From Kiritimatiellota bacterium (lineage in GTDB: Bacteria; Verrucomicrobiota; Kiritimatiellia; JAAZAB01): 10,176 bases of DNA. The notes below the pieces were generated by a model. That model saw only the letters and a list, made by a program, of their open reading frames with translations. It ran no database searches and was not told the origin of the DNA. Positions within the stretch are counted from its first letter, which is position 1. The number at the start of each line of letters is the position of its first letter. This document shows positions 1 through 6,999 of this stretch, one piece after another. Location: assembly GCA_008636095.1 (NCBI GenBank), contig VSJD01000346.1, positions 1 to 10,176 on the forward strand, given 5' to 3'. Position numbers and translations under genes: made by a program.

Positions 1-465
1 AATCCCTGGCTGATGAATGATTTCATGTCTTTCTGTTCCGCCGTCAAGGTGCCTCTGATTATTGATGTGGGCCTGTCCCCCTGCCGCAGCGTGTACGGCA
101 TAGTGCCGACGGCGGAGGCGATGGCGTTCTGCAACCGATACGCCGATTTAAATTTCCTGCTGATGAATATTCCCGGGAGCGAGTGCGCCGGATTGACAAA
201 CTTCCTTAAAACTCATCCGCGGGTGTTCCTTGAAAATTCGGATCTGTATATGGCGCGCTATGTGGAACACCTGGTCGCGGCGGGTTTGGAGAATCAGATT
301 TGTCTCGGCACGGGGTTCGGCATTAACAGCATGGCCGCCGGCATCAGTACGATCCGTTGCGCGGAAGTGACTGCGCAACAGAAGCGCAAAATGATGGGAG
401 AGAATATCGGCCGGTTTCTGGGTTTGCCGATGAGGCCTGAATCCAGGGAACGGGTGAACGCGTGA
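1..465 (+). CDS. amidohydrolase-like (TIM-barrel) protein, C-terminal part
   Basis: This is the C-terminal 154 residues of a gene that begins before the window; frame 1 is open from base 1, so no start can be assigned. It resembles the amidohydrolase-2 family: alternating strands and helices, a 'THPRVFLEN' segment, a strand reading 'ICLGTGFGI', and the closing helix 'KMMGENIGRFLGL', which matches the family's usual '..ilg.NA.rllgl' ending. In active members the strand before that helix normally reads 'lfGSDyP', with a catalytic metal-binding Asp; here it reads GTGFG with no Asp. No His appears where the mid-barrel metal ligand would be expected ('NFLLMNIPGS'). The protein may therefore be metal-free or non-catalytic. 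The stop overlaps the next start in a GTGA arrangement, which implies translational coupling. The family call rests on the tail only. Confidence 0.6.
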   Translation, partial: NPWLMNDFMSFCSAVKVPLIIDVGLSPCRSVYGIVPTAEAMAFCNRYADLNFLLMNIPGSECAGLTNFLKTHPRVFLENSDLYMARYVEHLVAAGLENQICLGTGFGINSMAAGISTIRCAEVTAQQKRKMMGENIGRFLGLPMRPESRERVNA

Positions 466-1667
466 AAACATTGATACAGGCGGGCATGAGCAAGATTGAT
501 ATTACACCCCAGGTTCCCGTTAAGACGGCGGGCATGGGCAGCGCCCCGGGCGCCACGGGAGTGGAAAGTCCCTTGTATGTGAAAGCCCTCACTTTTTTAA
601 AAGATCGCAAATATATTGTCATGGTGGGCTGTGATGTGCTGGGAATTGATGAAGATATCAAGGACGACATCGAAAACCGGGTTAAAGCGAAAATAGCCGG
701 CGGCGATCTTTTTATTACCGCCACACATACCCATTGGGCCCCGCACCTGCGGTCGATATGGGGCGCTTATAAAGTCAATCAGGAATATCGGACATTATTC
801 ATTAATAGAACGGTGCAGGCTATTGAGGAATCTCTGCAAGCGATGGAACCGGTGGTATTGAGTGCTGGGAAAAGCGAATGCGGCCTGAATATCAATCGGC
901 GCGTGCTGGTGGATGGCAAAGCCTTCATGCTTCCGGCCTTTCCGGAATTGACCTATTGCGCCCAGGGTCCGGTGGATCGCGAGGTTACGGTGCTGCGCGT
1001 GGGGCGTCCGGACGGCAGTCTTAAAGGCATGATAGTCAATTATGCCTGTCATCCGATTTCGTTCCCCGCAAATTACGATCAAATAACTTCGGATTATCCG
1101 GGGAAAGCCTGCGCGTTGCTTGAAGAGCGCTATGGCGGGATATGCCTGTTTATCACGGGCGCGGCCGGCGACCTGTGTTCGATTGGCGCGTTGAAGGGCG
1201 TTTTTGTCCGGGACATGGTCGGCAAAAGAATTGCGGAAAGCGTCGGCGGATTGCTGGAGGGCGGGCGATTGGAACCGATCGTCCCTGTTCCTTTTCACAG
1301 CGAACGGTTTCATATTACCGCTGGAATCAGGGAAGCGGCGCGGCGGCATTGGAACATCACCCTTTTTGGCGATCGGAAGACGTTGGAGCTTCCGGTGGGG
1401 ATTTACATGGTGGGTCCATGGACGGGGACCGCTGTGGGGGGCGAGTTGCTGGTCGGACCCGGCTTGGCCATTAAACGGCAGTCGCCATGCCCTTACACCC
1501 ATATCTGCTATGCGACCAACGGATACTACGGATATATTCCCGCCGCTGCTTCATATCCCGAGGAAGGTTATGAAATTATTGCAGCAGTCGTGGAACAAGG
1601 TACGGCTGAAAAAGTCGTTGATGAAACAACACGAAGAATCGGGCAATGTCATCAGCCCATGGAATGA
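462..1667 (+). CDS. neutral/alkaline ceramidase-like hydrolase
   Basis: This 401-residue protein resembles the N-terminal catalytic domain of neutral/alkaline non-lysosomal ceramidases, a zinc amidase family. It opens with 'AGMSKIDITPQ', the usual 'aGv...dITP' start. The first metal motif is 'ATHTHWAPH' (residues 87-95) and the second is 'YACHP' with His197. 'ITGAAGDLCS' (231-240) matches the conserved 'GaaGD' loop. Glu328 in 'GGELL' and the Tyr residues of 'GYYGYIP' (354-360), followed by 'EEGYE' (367-371), fit the remaining zinc ligands. Ligand assignments are inferred by family analogy. True secreted ceramidases are roughly 650 residues or more, with a signal peptide and a C-terminal Ig-like domain; both are absent here, so this is a cytoplasmic, domain-only member and ceramide need not be its substrate. 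Start: GTG at 462, overlapping the upstream stop by 4 bases. Confidence 0.85.
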   Translation: MKTLIQAGMSKIDITPQVPVKTAGMGSAPGATGVESPLYVKALTFLKDRKYIVMVGCDVLGIDEDIKDDIENRVKAKIAGGDLFITATHTHWAPHLRSIWGAYKVNQEYRTLFINRTVQAIEESLQAMEPVVLSAGKSECGLNINRRVLVDGKAFMLPAFPELTYCAQGPVDREVTVLRVGRPDGSLKGMIVNYACHPISFPANYDQITSDYPGKACALLEERYGGICLFITGAAGDLCSIGALKGVFVRDMVGKRIAESVGGLLEGGRLEPIVPVPFHSERFHITAGIREAARRHWNITLFGDRKTLELPVGIYMVGPWTGTAVGGELLVGPGLAIKRQSPCPYTHICYATNGYYGYIPAAASYPEEGYEIIAAVVEQGTAEKVVDETTRRIGQCHQPME

Positions 1668-1719
1668 ACAAACGCAAACTGCAGCCGAAACCAAAAGTGA
1701 GGACCGGAAGGGACAAGTT

Positions 1720-2724
1720 ATGAACCAGGAAATTACCATTCGACAGGCACAGGAAAGTGACAAAAACAGAATCAGGGAGATCGCCGGACTCGCCTGGCAC
1801 GGGCAGGGAGCGGGATGGTTCCTTCAGCAGAAATACGGATTGATCGGCGGGAAGACCTATATAGATTGGATGTGGCCGAGTATTGAGATTAAATTTAAAA
1901 CCATGCCGCAGTGGGTTTTGGTCTCTGAGGTGGGGTGTGAGATAGCTGGTTTTGTTTGCCTGGTTTTATTCCCTGAAAGGCAGACCGCCCGAATCGGATA
2001 TAATGCCGTGGATCCTAAATTCCGCGGCATGGGCCTGGGTAAAAAACAAATTACCCACATTATGGATATCTTTTATCGGGAAAAAATGAAGTTTGCAGAA
2101 GTGGTGGTGGATCAGGATGAAGGCCATACGGCCGCGCGCAAGGTATACGGAAGTTTTGGTTTTGAGCCAACGGTCATCCTGGAGATGCGCTATGGGGAGG
2201 TAAGCAAGGTGCCGCCTCCTCAGTCAACCGGCAATCTGAAGTTTCGGCCAGCCGTTGATGCGGATGCACCGTTTGTGAAGGATGCTTTGGCCACGGCCCA
2301 AAAAGGCTGGCATAAATATTCCGTGGTGGAAGCGCGCTATGGCATCGTCGGCGGCCGGTCCTGGGTGGAATGGATGTGGCAGGATTGCCAGAATGAACTG
2401 AAGGGGGATTGGAGCAGGGTTCTGATTGTTGAAAAAGGGGGACAACGCGCCGGTGCGCTTGTTTATGGTCTGAGTCATGACAACCAGATGGGGCAGGTCC
2501 AATCCATTTCCCTTCTGCCTTCTGTTAAAAATAATGAAATCATCCCAACTTGTATCGGCGGCATTGCGGATATTTTCCGGCAAAAAAATGTGCCGTATTG
2601 GGAACTCGACAGCCTCTTAACGACCGACGGCGCGCGGCAGATTCCCGTAGAGGTCTGTAAAAATTGCGGGCTGGAGGACAATGCCGTGGTTGCTCGCGGA
2701 GAATACCGATTCCGCCAGTTATAG
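1720..2724 (+). CDS. tandem two-domain GNAT acetyltransferase
   Basis: This 334-residue protein contains two GNAT folds in tandem and would transfer an acyl group from acetyl-CoA to an unknown amine. Domain 1 (about 5-160) has the acetyl-CoA loop 'RGMGLGKK' (102-109, the R/QxxGxG/A motif) and the 'AARKVYGSFGFEP' motif B (138-150). Domain 2 (about 173-334) keeps a motif-B-like 'VCKNCGLED' but lacks the RxxGxG loop. Each domain carries the same insert: 'KYGLIGGKTYIDWMW' (38-52) and 'RYGIVGGRSWVEWMW' (206-220), with 7 of 15 residues identical and the rest conservative. This points to an internal duplication. The frame is open back to 1204, but ATG 1720 is chosen because 'GGAAGGG' lies just upstream and the longer form would overlap the ceramidase-like gene. 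The gap after that gene is 52 bases, so co-transcription is likely. The substrate is unknown. Confidence 0.85.
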   Translation: MNQEITIRQAQESDKNRIREIAGLAWHGQGAGWFLQQKYGLIGGKTYIDWMWPSIEIKFKTMPQWVLVSEVGCEIAGFVCLVLFPERQTARIGYNAVDPKFRGMGLGKKQITHIMDIFYREKMKFAEVVVDQDEGHTAARKVYGSFGFEPTVILEMRYGEVSKVPPPQSTGNLKFRPAVDADAPFVKDALATAQKGWHKYSVVEARYGIVGGRSWVEWMWQDCQNELKGDWSRVLIVEKGGQRAGALVYGLSHDNQMGQVQSISLLPSVKNNEIIPTCIGGIADIFRQKNVPYWELDSLLTTDGARQIPVEVCKNCGLEDNAVVARGEYRFRQL

Positions 2725-2771
2725 ATAAGGTCCCCGCTATTGACCGACCCTCAGAGGGCAGGACAAGCGCA

Positions 2772-4946
2772 TCAATGCGATCCGGAGCGGATTGCCTTGC
2801 GGTATTCGGAAATATCGGACCGAAGTACGGTTTGTACCTGGGCAATTTTCCACCGCAAATGCTTAGCATCCGTCATGTATTCCATGCTGGGTTCCCAACC
2901 CAGCCGTGAATCCTGTTCGACCAGTGGTATGGTCGCGCGCGTGTTTTCAATCTCACGCCACGCAAGTGATTCCATGGCATTCAGAATGGTCAGCATCGTG
3001 CGCGGCTGGTCGGTCACCAACAGTCGTTGATTCAACCGCCACCACTCTTTGACATGCGTAACCGTGATGATGGTGTTGAGCATGAATCGGCCGAGATTCA
3101 ACAGGTGATCGCCGGCAGGTCGTTTATGCATCGGCATGTGCGTCAGGGCCTTTTCCAGCGAACGCAGGCCGGCTTGCCAACGCGCCGCCATCCGGCGCAA
3201 CGCCCGGATTTCCACAGCAACGCGGCATGGTCCGGGCGATTGGCGGGGATCATCCAGGGGCTTATACAGACTGAAGACAACACGGCTTCCAAACCACGCA
3301 TTCCAGGCCGATGGAATTTTCAGGTCCTTGGTCCCGAAGGATTTCGACAAATTCGGATGAAAAATCAGGGGATAGGAAGGTCCCACGCGGAACGGTCCAT
3401 ATTGGTCTTCATTGGTGGGGATATAGTCACGCCGAATGGCATCGCTCCAATCGCGCCAGGCCTTCACGACCAGCGGCGCCGCCCGTATGCCGTAATCCCG
3501 TTGCGCAATGGCCTTGGCCAGGACTGTCACCGAAGGACTCGGCTTCCAGAACGACCACTTGGCCAGTTCGCTCACAAACGACGGCCACCATCCGTAATGG
3601 TGGGATTCCATCAATCCGGAAAGGTTCCAGCGCCGCCGCGCCGCATGCAACGCCGCATGGCGCCGGGCCCACTGAAACGGGGCGGGTTCATAGGGAATGA
3701 CGCCGAAATCCCACGTCATCCCTGCGGTATTGCTCATCGTGTAGAGCCGCAAATTCCGTTTCTTCGCCACGGCGGCCTCGGATCTGAAATAATGCCCCGG
3801 CCCCGCATACGACAGCGTGTAATCAACGCAGACATTGATCACATTTTCGTGCCGGATTTGGTCGAACATCTCAAAGGTGACCAGCAAAGTAATATCCGTC
3901 GGCAAGGCGCGGAGCAGAGCCAGGCGGTCCTTTTCCGGAGCCCATCCCCAGTTATACGTCCAAAACACGATATCGGCCTGCGGACTGTATTTGCGGATCA
4001 CGTGTTTAACCAGATTGACCCATTGTGGATAATCGCGGCATGGCCACCATCCGGGACTGGGCTTGGTCGGCGGCAATCCATCGGCCAACGGCGAATCATA
4101 GGGTCGCCCTGTGGTCCTTTGATCGTGACTGGGAAACTCCACGGACTCGCCGACCAGGACCACGCCTTTGGCCCGGGGGCAGGCTTTGAATAACGCGCCG
4201 TAGGTGCTGTCATAATACGCCTTGGCATCGGGGTCGGACGGATGCTTGGTGCTCCTGAGATAGCTGTACAAATAGACGTCCAACCCGAATCCGGCGGCGC
4301 GTTCGACGAGATCATTGAAATCCAGGTAACCCTGCGTGGTGTGATCAACCCCGCGCGCAAAAACCAGGATGGAATCGAACCCGTGATGAGCCATGGCATT
4401 CAAATGGCTGTCTGGAAATTGGTCAATACCCCATCCGGAATGTATCATGCGCGGGGAAAACAGGGGTTCCCGAACAACATCCAGGTCGCTAAGAATGGGC
4501 GCTTCCCGCAGATTCATCAGATCTTCCAGATAAAAGGCGCCTTGGCTGACGCCCCGATCATCATGTCCGCAGATAATCGTACGGCCAAGCGCGCACAGCA
4601 GACGATAACTGCCCGGCCGCGTGACCTGTCCTCCCAAGGCACGTAGGTCTGCCCTGGTCCCCAGGATGATCGCGGAATGCTGATCCTTGCAGGCCTTGGC
4701 CAAATTGCCCGTTTTGATCAATAGGGTCGAGATCTGCATGCTCGTGAACAGGTAATCCTGAAGATCCCGGGCGGTATTCACAATCAAGGTCGAAGCCGAT
4801 GCGCTGATGATAATCCGCCCGCCGTTTTCTATTATCCATTCGCTGGCAGTTGGCGCGGCTTGAATATTGCGCCGATTGGGAGCATGCACCTGGTTGAGTC
4901 GTTGCCGGAACTGATAGTTTCGCTCGATCGCGGAATTGGTTTTCAT
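2772..4946 (-). CDS. glycoside hydrolase-like protein (GH20/GH67-like N-domain plus barrel), 724 aa
   Basis: I do not recognise a named family for this 724-residue protein. Its N-terminal 150 residues look like the alpha/beta domain that precedes the barrel in GH20 and GH67 enzymes: 'RIIISASAS', 'SAIILGT' (91-97), then 'IICGHDDRGVSQGAFYLED' (124-142), the typical 'G.d.rG...G.y.Le' helix. A likely barrel follows: 'REPLFSPRMIHSGWGID' (159-175), 'FDSILVFARG' (190-199), 'LDVYLYSYL' (222-230), 'GVVLVGESVEFPSHD' (261-275), 'IVFWTYNWGWAPE' (326-338). Glu267 or Glu270 at the strand end is a candidate acid/base residue; this is inference. The C-terminal third is helical and ends in 'SRLGWEPSMEYMTDA'. 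There is no signal peptide. ATG 4946 avoids overlap with the upstream SDR gene (61-base gap); AAAGGA lies close to it, at only about 2 bases spacing, so the exact start is moderately uncertain. Confidence 0.65.
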   Translation of the reverse strand: MKTNSAIERNYQFRQRLNQVHAPNRRNIQAAPTASEWIIENGGRIIISASASTLIVNTARDLQDYLFTSMQISTLLIKTGNLAKACKDQHSAIILGTRADLRALGGQVTRPGSYRLLCALGRTIICGHDDRGVSQGAFYLEDLMNLREAPILSDLDVVREPLFSPRMIHSGWGIDQFPDSHLNAMAHHGFDSILVFARGVDHTTQGYLDFNDLVERAAGFGLDVYLYSYLRSTKHPSDPDAKAYYDSTYGALFKACPRAKGVVLVGESVEFPSHDQRTTGRPYDSPLADGLPPTKPSPGWWPCRDYPQWVNLVKHVIRKYSPQADIVFWTYNWGWAPEKDRLALLRALPTDITLLVTFEMFDQIRHENVINVCVDYTLSYAGPGHYFRSEAAVAKKRNLRLYTMSNTAGMTWDFGVIPYEPAPFQWARRHAALHAARRRWNLSGLMESHHYGWWPSFVSELAKWSFWKPSPSVTVLAKAIAQRDYGIRAAPLVVKAWRDWSDAIRRDYIPTNEDQYGPFRVGPSYPLIFHPNLSKSFGTKDLKIPSAWNAWFGSRVVFSLYKPLDDPRQSPGPCRVAVEIRALRRMAARWQAGLRSLEKALTHMPMHKRPAGDHLLNLGRFMLNTIITVTHVKEWWRLNQRLLVTDQPRTMLTILNAMESLAWREIENTRATIPLVEQDSRLGWEPSMEYMTDAKHLRWKIAQVQTVLRSDISEYRKAIRSGSH

Positions 4947-5007
4947 GATCCTTTTGAAAATCCTTTCATTATTTCTCCACCGCAGGCATTTAAAGTTCCC
5001 GGTTCCA

Positions 5008-5940
5008 TTAAATAATGCAACCGGTTTTAATGGCCGCCCAGCGGGCGGTTTCTTCGATCGTTGCTTCCGTGGTATGGCGCGGCTGAAATCCCAGCTGGGT
5101 CCTGGCTTTGCCAATATCAAAACACATGTGCGCGGCCATAAAACGCAGGCCGGTTTCGTCGATTTTACCCTGATATTTTTTCAGCATGGCTTCCAGGGGC
5201 AGATAATTAATGGCGGCTTTGCGCCCGAAGGCGGCCGCGGTAATTTCCAGGTAACGCGTCAGGGTGACCGCTTTTTTCAGGCAGATGTTGTAAATCTGCC
5301 CAATGCTCCGGCTCGTTTCCGCCGCAAGCAGAAATGACCATCCCAGGTCGGCGACATGGATGGGCTGTAAAAGGGCCAGCCCGTCATCGGGCAGGTCCAG
5401 GGTGATATTGTTGACAATATCTTTGATAAAATCGTTGCGCCGCCCGCCTTGATTGTCGAGCGGCAGCATGCCCGGTCCGCTGATATAACAGGGCCGGATG
5501 ACGGTCGCCGGGAATCCCTGCTCTTGAAATAATTGCATGACCTTGGTATCGACAACACATTTTTGCTTCCAGCCGGCGCCGAAGGAACCGCTGTAAGGCA
5601 TGGTTTCATCGCCGGGGATAAAGGGCAAAGGGGCATAGCCGCCGGTGGAACTGCAATGGATATACTGTTTAAGCCGCGGTGCATATTTGACGATTAAATC
5701 AATTGTTGCTTCGGTGGGGACGGTATCTACGACGATATCATAGGCGGTTTTAAAAACAGCCGCCATTTCGGACTCGCGAGTTTTATCCAGGGAAAGAAGC
5801 GCTATATCCCGCGGCAGTTCTGAAATGAATTCCTGCTTTTTGCCGCGCGAGGCAACGGTCACCTGGTAGTCGGCGCGGTGAAAGTGAATGGCAACATGAT
5901 GGCCAACCCAACCCGTCCCGCCCAAAATCAGAATTCTCAT
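5008..5940 (-). CDS. NAD-dependent epimerase/dehydratase (extended SDR)
   Basis: This 310-residue Rossmann-fold protein of the extended SDR superfamily is probably a sugar-nucleotide or sugar epimerase, dehydratase or reductase. The N-terminus 'MRILILGGTGWVGHHVA' has the GxxGxxG dinucleotide loop (7-13). 'YIHCSSTGGYAP' (93-104) is the usual active-site Ser strand, and 'VIRPCYISGPG' (147-157) and 'IHVADLGWSFLLAA' (194-207) are standard substrate-domain motifs. The expected YxxxK pair is not visible: the corresponding stretch 'GSFGAGWKQK' (118-127) has Phe, Trp and Lys but no Tyr, so chemistry may be altered or lost and the protein may be an atypical SDR. The start ATG 5940 has GAGGTG about 8 bases upstream. 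It sits between the SGNH hydrolase (151-base gap) and the glycosidase-like gene (61-base gap), same strand, probably one operon. Confidence 0.85.
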   Translation of the reverse strand: MRILILGGTGWVGHHVAIHFHRADYQVTVASRGKKQEFISELPRDIALLSLDKTRESEMAAVFKTAYDIVVDTVPTEATIDLIVKYAPRLKQYIHCSSTGGYAPLPFIPGDETMPYSGSFGAGWKQKCVVDTKVMQLFQEQGFPATVIRPCYISGPGMLPLDNQGGRRNDFIKDIVNNITLDLPDDGLALLQPIHVADLGWSFLLAAETSRSIGQIYNICLKKAVTLTRYLEITAAAFGRKAAINYLPLEAMLKKYQGKIDETGLRFMAAHMCFDIGKARTQLGFQPRHTTEATIEETARWAAIKTGCII

Positions 5941-6025
5941 GAAAGGACACCTCGCAAATGTTTGTAGAAAAGTACAAAACGGGCATCATCCTACCCTTGG
6001 CCATCTGATTCCGCAAGCAAACAAC

Positions 6026-6034
6026 GGGGGGGGG
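6026..6034. repeat. G9/C9 homopolymer in the SGNH-SDR gap
   Basis: Nine consecutive G (C on the minus, coding strand) lie in the 151-base gap between the SGNH hydrolase and the SDR, 86-94 bases before the SDR start. Such tracts are prone to slippage. Nothing else in the gap looks like a gene; a 6-base inverted repeat, TTTGTA (5961-5966) with TACAAA (5973-5978), lies 21-38 bases before the SDR start and may be a weak regulatory site. Confidence 0.6.
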
Positions 6035-6091
6035 TATCATTGTTGAGATTCCCGGTGGCGGCATGAAGATTTGGCCTGATCGGATATGCAA

Positions 6092-6712
6092 TTAGGTCAT
6101 GCCCCATGTCGCGAACATGGTTGCGGCAACCAGTTGATTGCCCTTGGCGGTCAGATGCACACCGTCGGTGGTGAGCAGGAGGCCGGTGTGTTCGGGGTGA
6201 CGGGCCCATTCATTCGCAAAGGCGATATCGGCTGGGACAAAGCGCGCGCGCATCTCATCGGCTGCCTCCCGCGCCGCCAGGCAATAGGGAGTCATAATGT
6301 CCCCGTGCATGGCCCAAGCCTCGCCTTCGAACCGCCATAACGGCGGAGTGATGCTGAACTTCCGGATGCCGGCCAGCCGGCACAGGTGAATAATCCAGAC
6401 CAGGTTGCAGCGATAGGCTTCCGGCGATATGCGCGGTTCGTCCGCCCATTGACCCCGGCCGACAGCCGCATCGTTGGCCCCGAGAAAGATGGAAAGCGCG
6501 TGCGGCTTACGGTCGATCACCTCCGCCTGAAGACGCGTCAACGCCCAAGGGGTCTTATCTCCGCCCCGGCCAGCATTGATCACCTGGATACCGCGCGGTT
6601 TAAAATGTTCGGCGATGATCTTGACATATCCTTCGCGTGAGGCAGTCAGGCTATCGCCAAAGCAGATGAGGGTTTCGTTGTCGTTCAACCAGGGTTGATC
6701 ATGGGTTAGCAT
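6092..6712 (-). CDS. SGNH/GDSL-family hydrolase (esterase)
   Basis: This 206-residue single-domain SGNH hydrolase probably removes acyl (for example acetyl) esters from a carbohydrate or lipid. All four blocks are present: 'FGDSLTA' (18-24, nucleophile Ser21), 'NAGRGGD' (46-52, oxyanion Gly48), 'GANDA' (78-82, Asn80) and 'DGVHLT' (183-188, Asp183 and His186). The catalytic set is complete, so an active enzyme is expected. There is no signal peptide ('MLTHDQPWLNDNETL'), so it should be cytoplasmic, unlike many secreted SGNH esterases. ATG 6712 has 'GAAAGGA' 5 bases upstream. It is the first gene of the minus-strand group, directly behind a sigma70-like promoter at 6752-6782. The physiological substrate cannot be read from the sequence. 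Confidence 0.9.
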   Translation of the reverse strand: MLTHDQPWLNDNETLICFGDSLTASREGYVKIIAEHFKPRGIQVINAGRGGDKTPWALTRLQAEVIDRKPHALSIFLGANDAAVGRGQWADEPRISPEAYRCNLVWIIHLCRLAGIRKFSITPPLWRFEGEAWAMHGDIMTPYCLAAREAADEMRARFVPADIAFANEWARHPEHTGLLLTTDGVHLTAKGNQLVAATMFATWGMT

Positions 6713-6743
6713 GGCAGTCCTTTCAAAATGATCGTTTTCAGCC

Positions 6744-6765
6744 GGCCACAGAATATAATGTGGCC
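6744..6765. promoter_or_regulatory. inverted repeat over the -10 box, candidate operator
   Basis: GGCCACA (6744-6750) and TGTGGCC (6759-6765) form a perfect 7-base inverted repeat separated by 8 A/T-rich bases. It brackets the predicted -10 box of the SGNH-SDR-glycosidase operon, a usual place for a dimeric repressor to bind. The half-site spacing (15-base centre to centre) is compatible with a helix-turn-helix dimer, but no regulator gene is present in the window. It could also be a chance palindrome or an RNA hairpin in a plus-strand transcript. Confidence 0.4.
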
Positions 6766-6782
6766 CCCCTCCAGCATGTCAA
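6752..6782 (-). promoter_or_regulatory. sigma70-like promoter of the minus-strand operon
   Basis: On the minus strand, a perfect TTGACA (-35) lies at 6782-6777 and TATATT (-10, 5 of 6 match to TATAAT) at 6757-6752. The spacer is 19 bases, longer than the ideal 17; a weaker CATTAT box gives 16. A transcript would start near 6745, leaving a leader of about 33 bases that contains the ribosome-binding site of the SGNH gene. The -10 lies inside a 7-base inverted repeat (6744-6765). Confidence 0.5.
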
Positions 6783-6841
6783 TGTCATTTTCACCTTGGC
6801 AATAGGTCAAAAGCTGTCTGTACAGGGTTCATCACCCAGGT

Positions 6842-6905
6842 GGAGTTACCCATAGCTGCGGCTACGGGTGTCGAACGGTCCTCCGCCGCGTCTATGGATA
6901 ACTCC
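6842..6905. repeat. 64-base long-stem hairpin, unknown role
   Basis: Arm 1 at 6842-6855 and arm 2 at 6892-6905 pair at 13 of 14 positions. They are followed inward by a two-base step and a second perfect stem, GCGGC (6858-6862) with GCCGC (6885-6889), leaving a 22-base loop. In a minus-strand RNA the single arm mismatch becomes a G.U pair, which slightly favours function in that orientation, upstream of the minus-strand promoter. No U-tract follows on either strand, so it is not a standard terminator. It may be a REP-like element, a small transposon-derived palindrome or a structured RNA. Confidence 0.55.
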
Positions 6906-6999
6906 TTGACGCTGGATGCAGTGATGGTAAAAATGCAGACAACGCAGGCCATGACTCTCTTTGATAATGCTCATGCCAAAGGGGGAAGGTCAAGGAAAC

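Noticed and set aside
795..1502. 235-codon minus-strand frame opposite the ceramidase-like gene
   Set aside because: Arg/His/Gln-rich composition, no motif, fully antisense to a gene with conserved metal motifs.
1204..1719. 172-codon N-terminal extension of the GNAT frame
   Set aside because: It overlaps the ceramidase-like gene out of frame, shows no domain, and a good ribosome-binding site stands before ATG 1720.
2725..2771. Terminator between the convergent groups
   Set aside because: Only a tiny CCCT/AGGG stem is present, with no T-tract on either side; not enough to call.
3027..4193. 388-codon open frame on the plus strand opposite the glycosidase-like gene
   Set aside because: It is antisense to a long frame with clear glycosidase-like structure; its translation is rich in Arg, Pro and His with no family motif, and it has no ribosome-binding site. 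High-GC shadow.
4947..5120. 58-codon N-terminal extension of the glycosidase-like gene
   Set aside because: It would overlap the 3' end of the SDR gene, and its basic, low-complexity sequence looks non-coding; ATG 4946 gives a normal gap.
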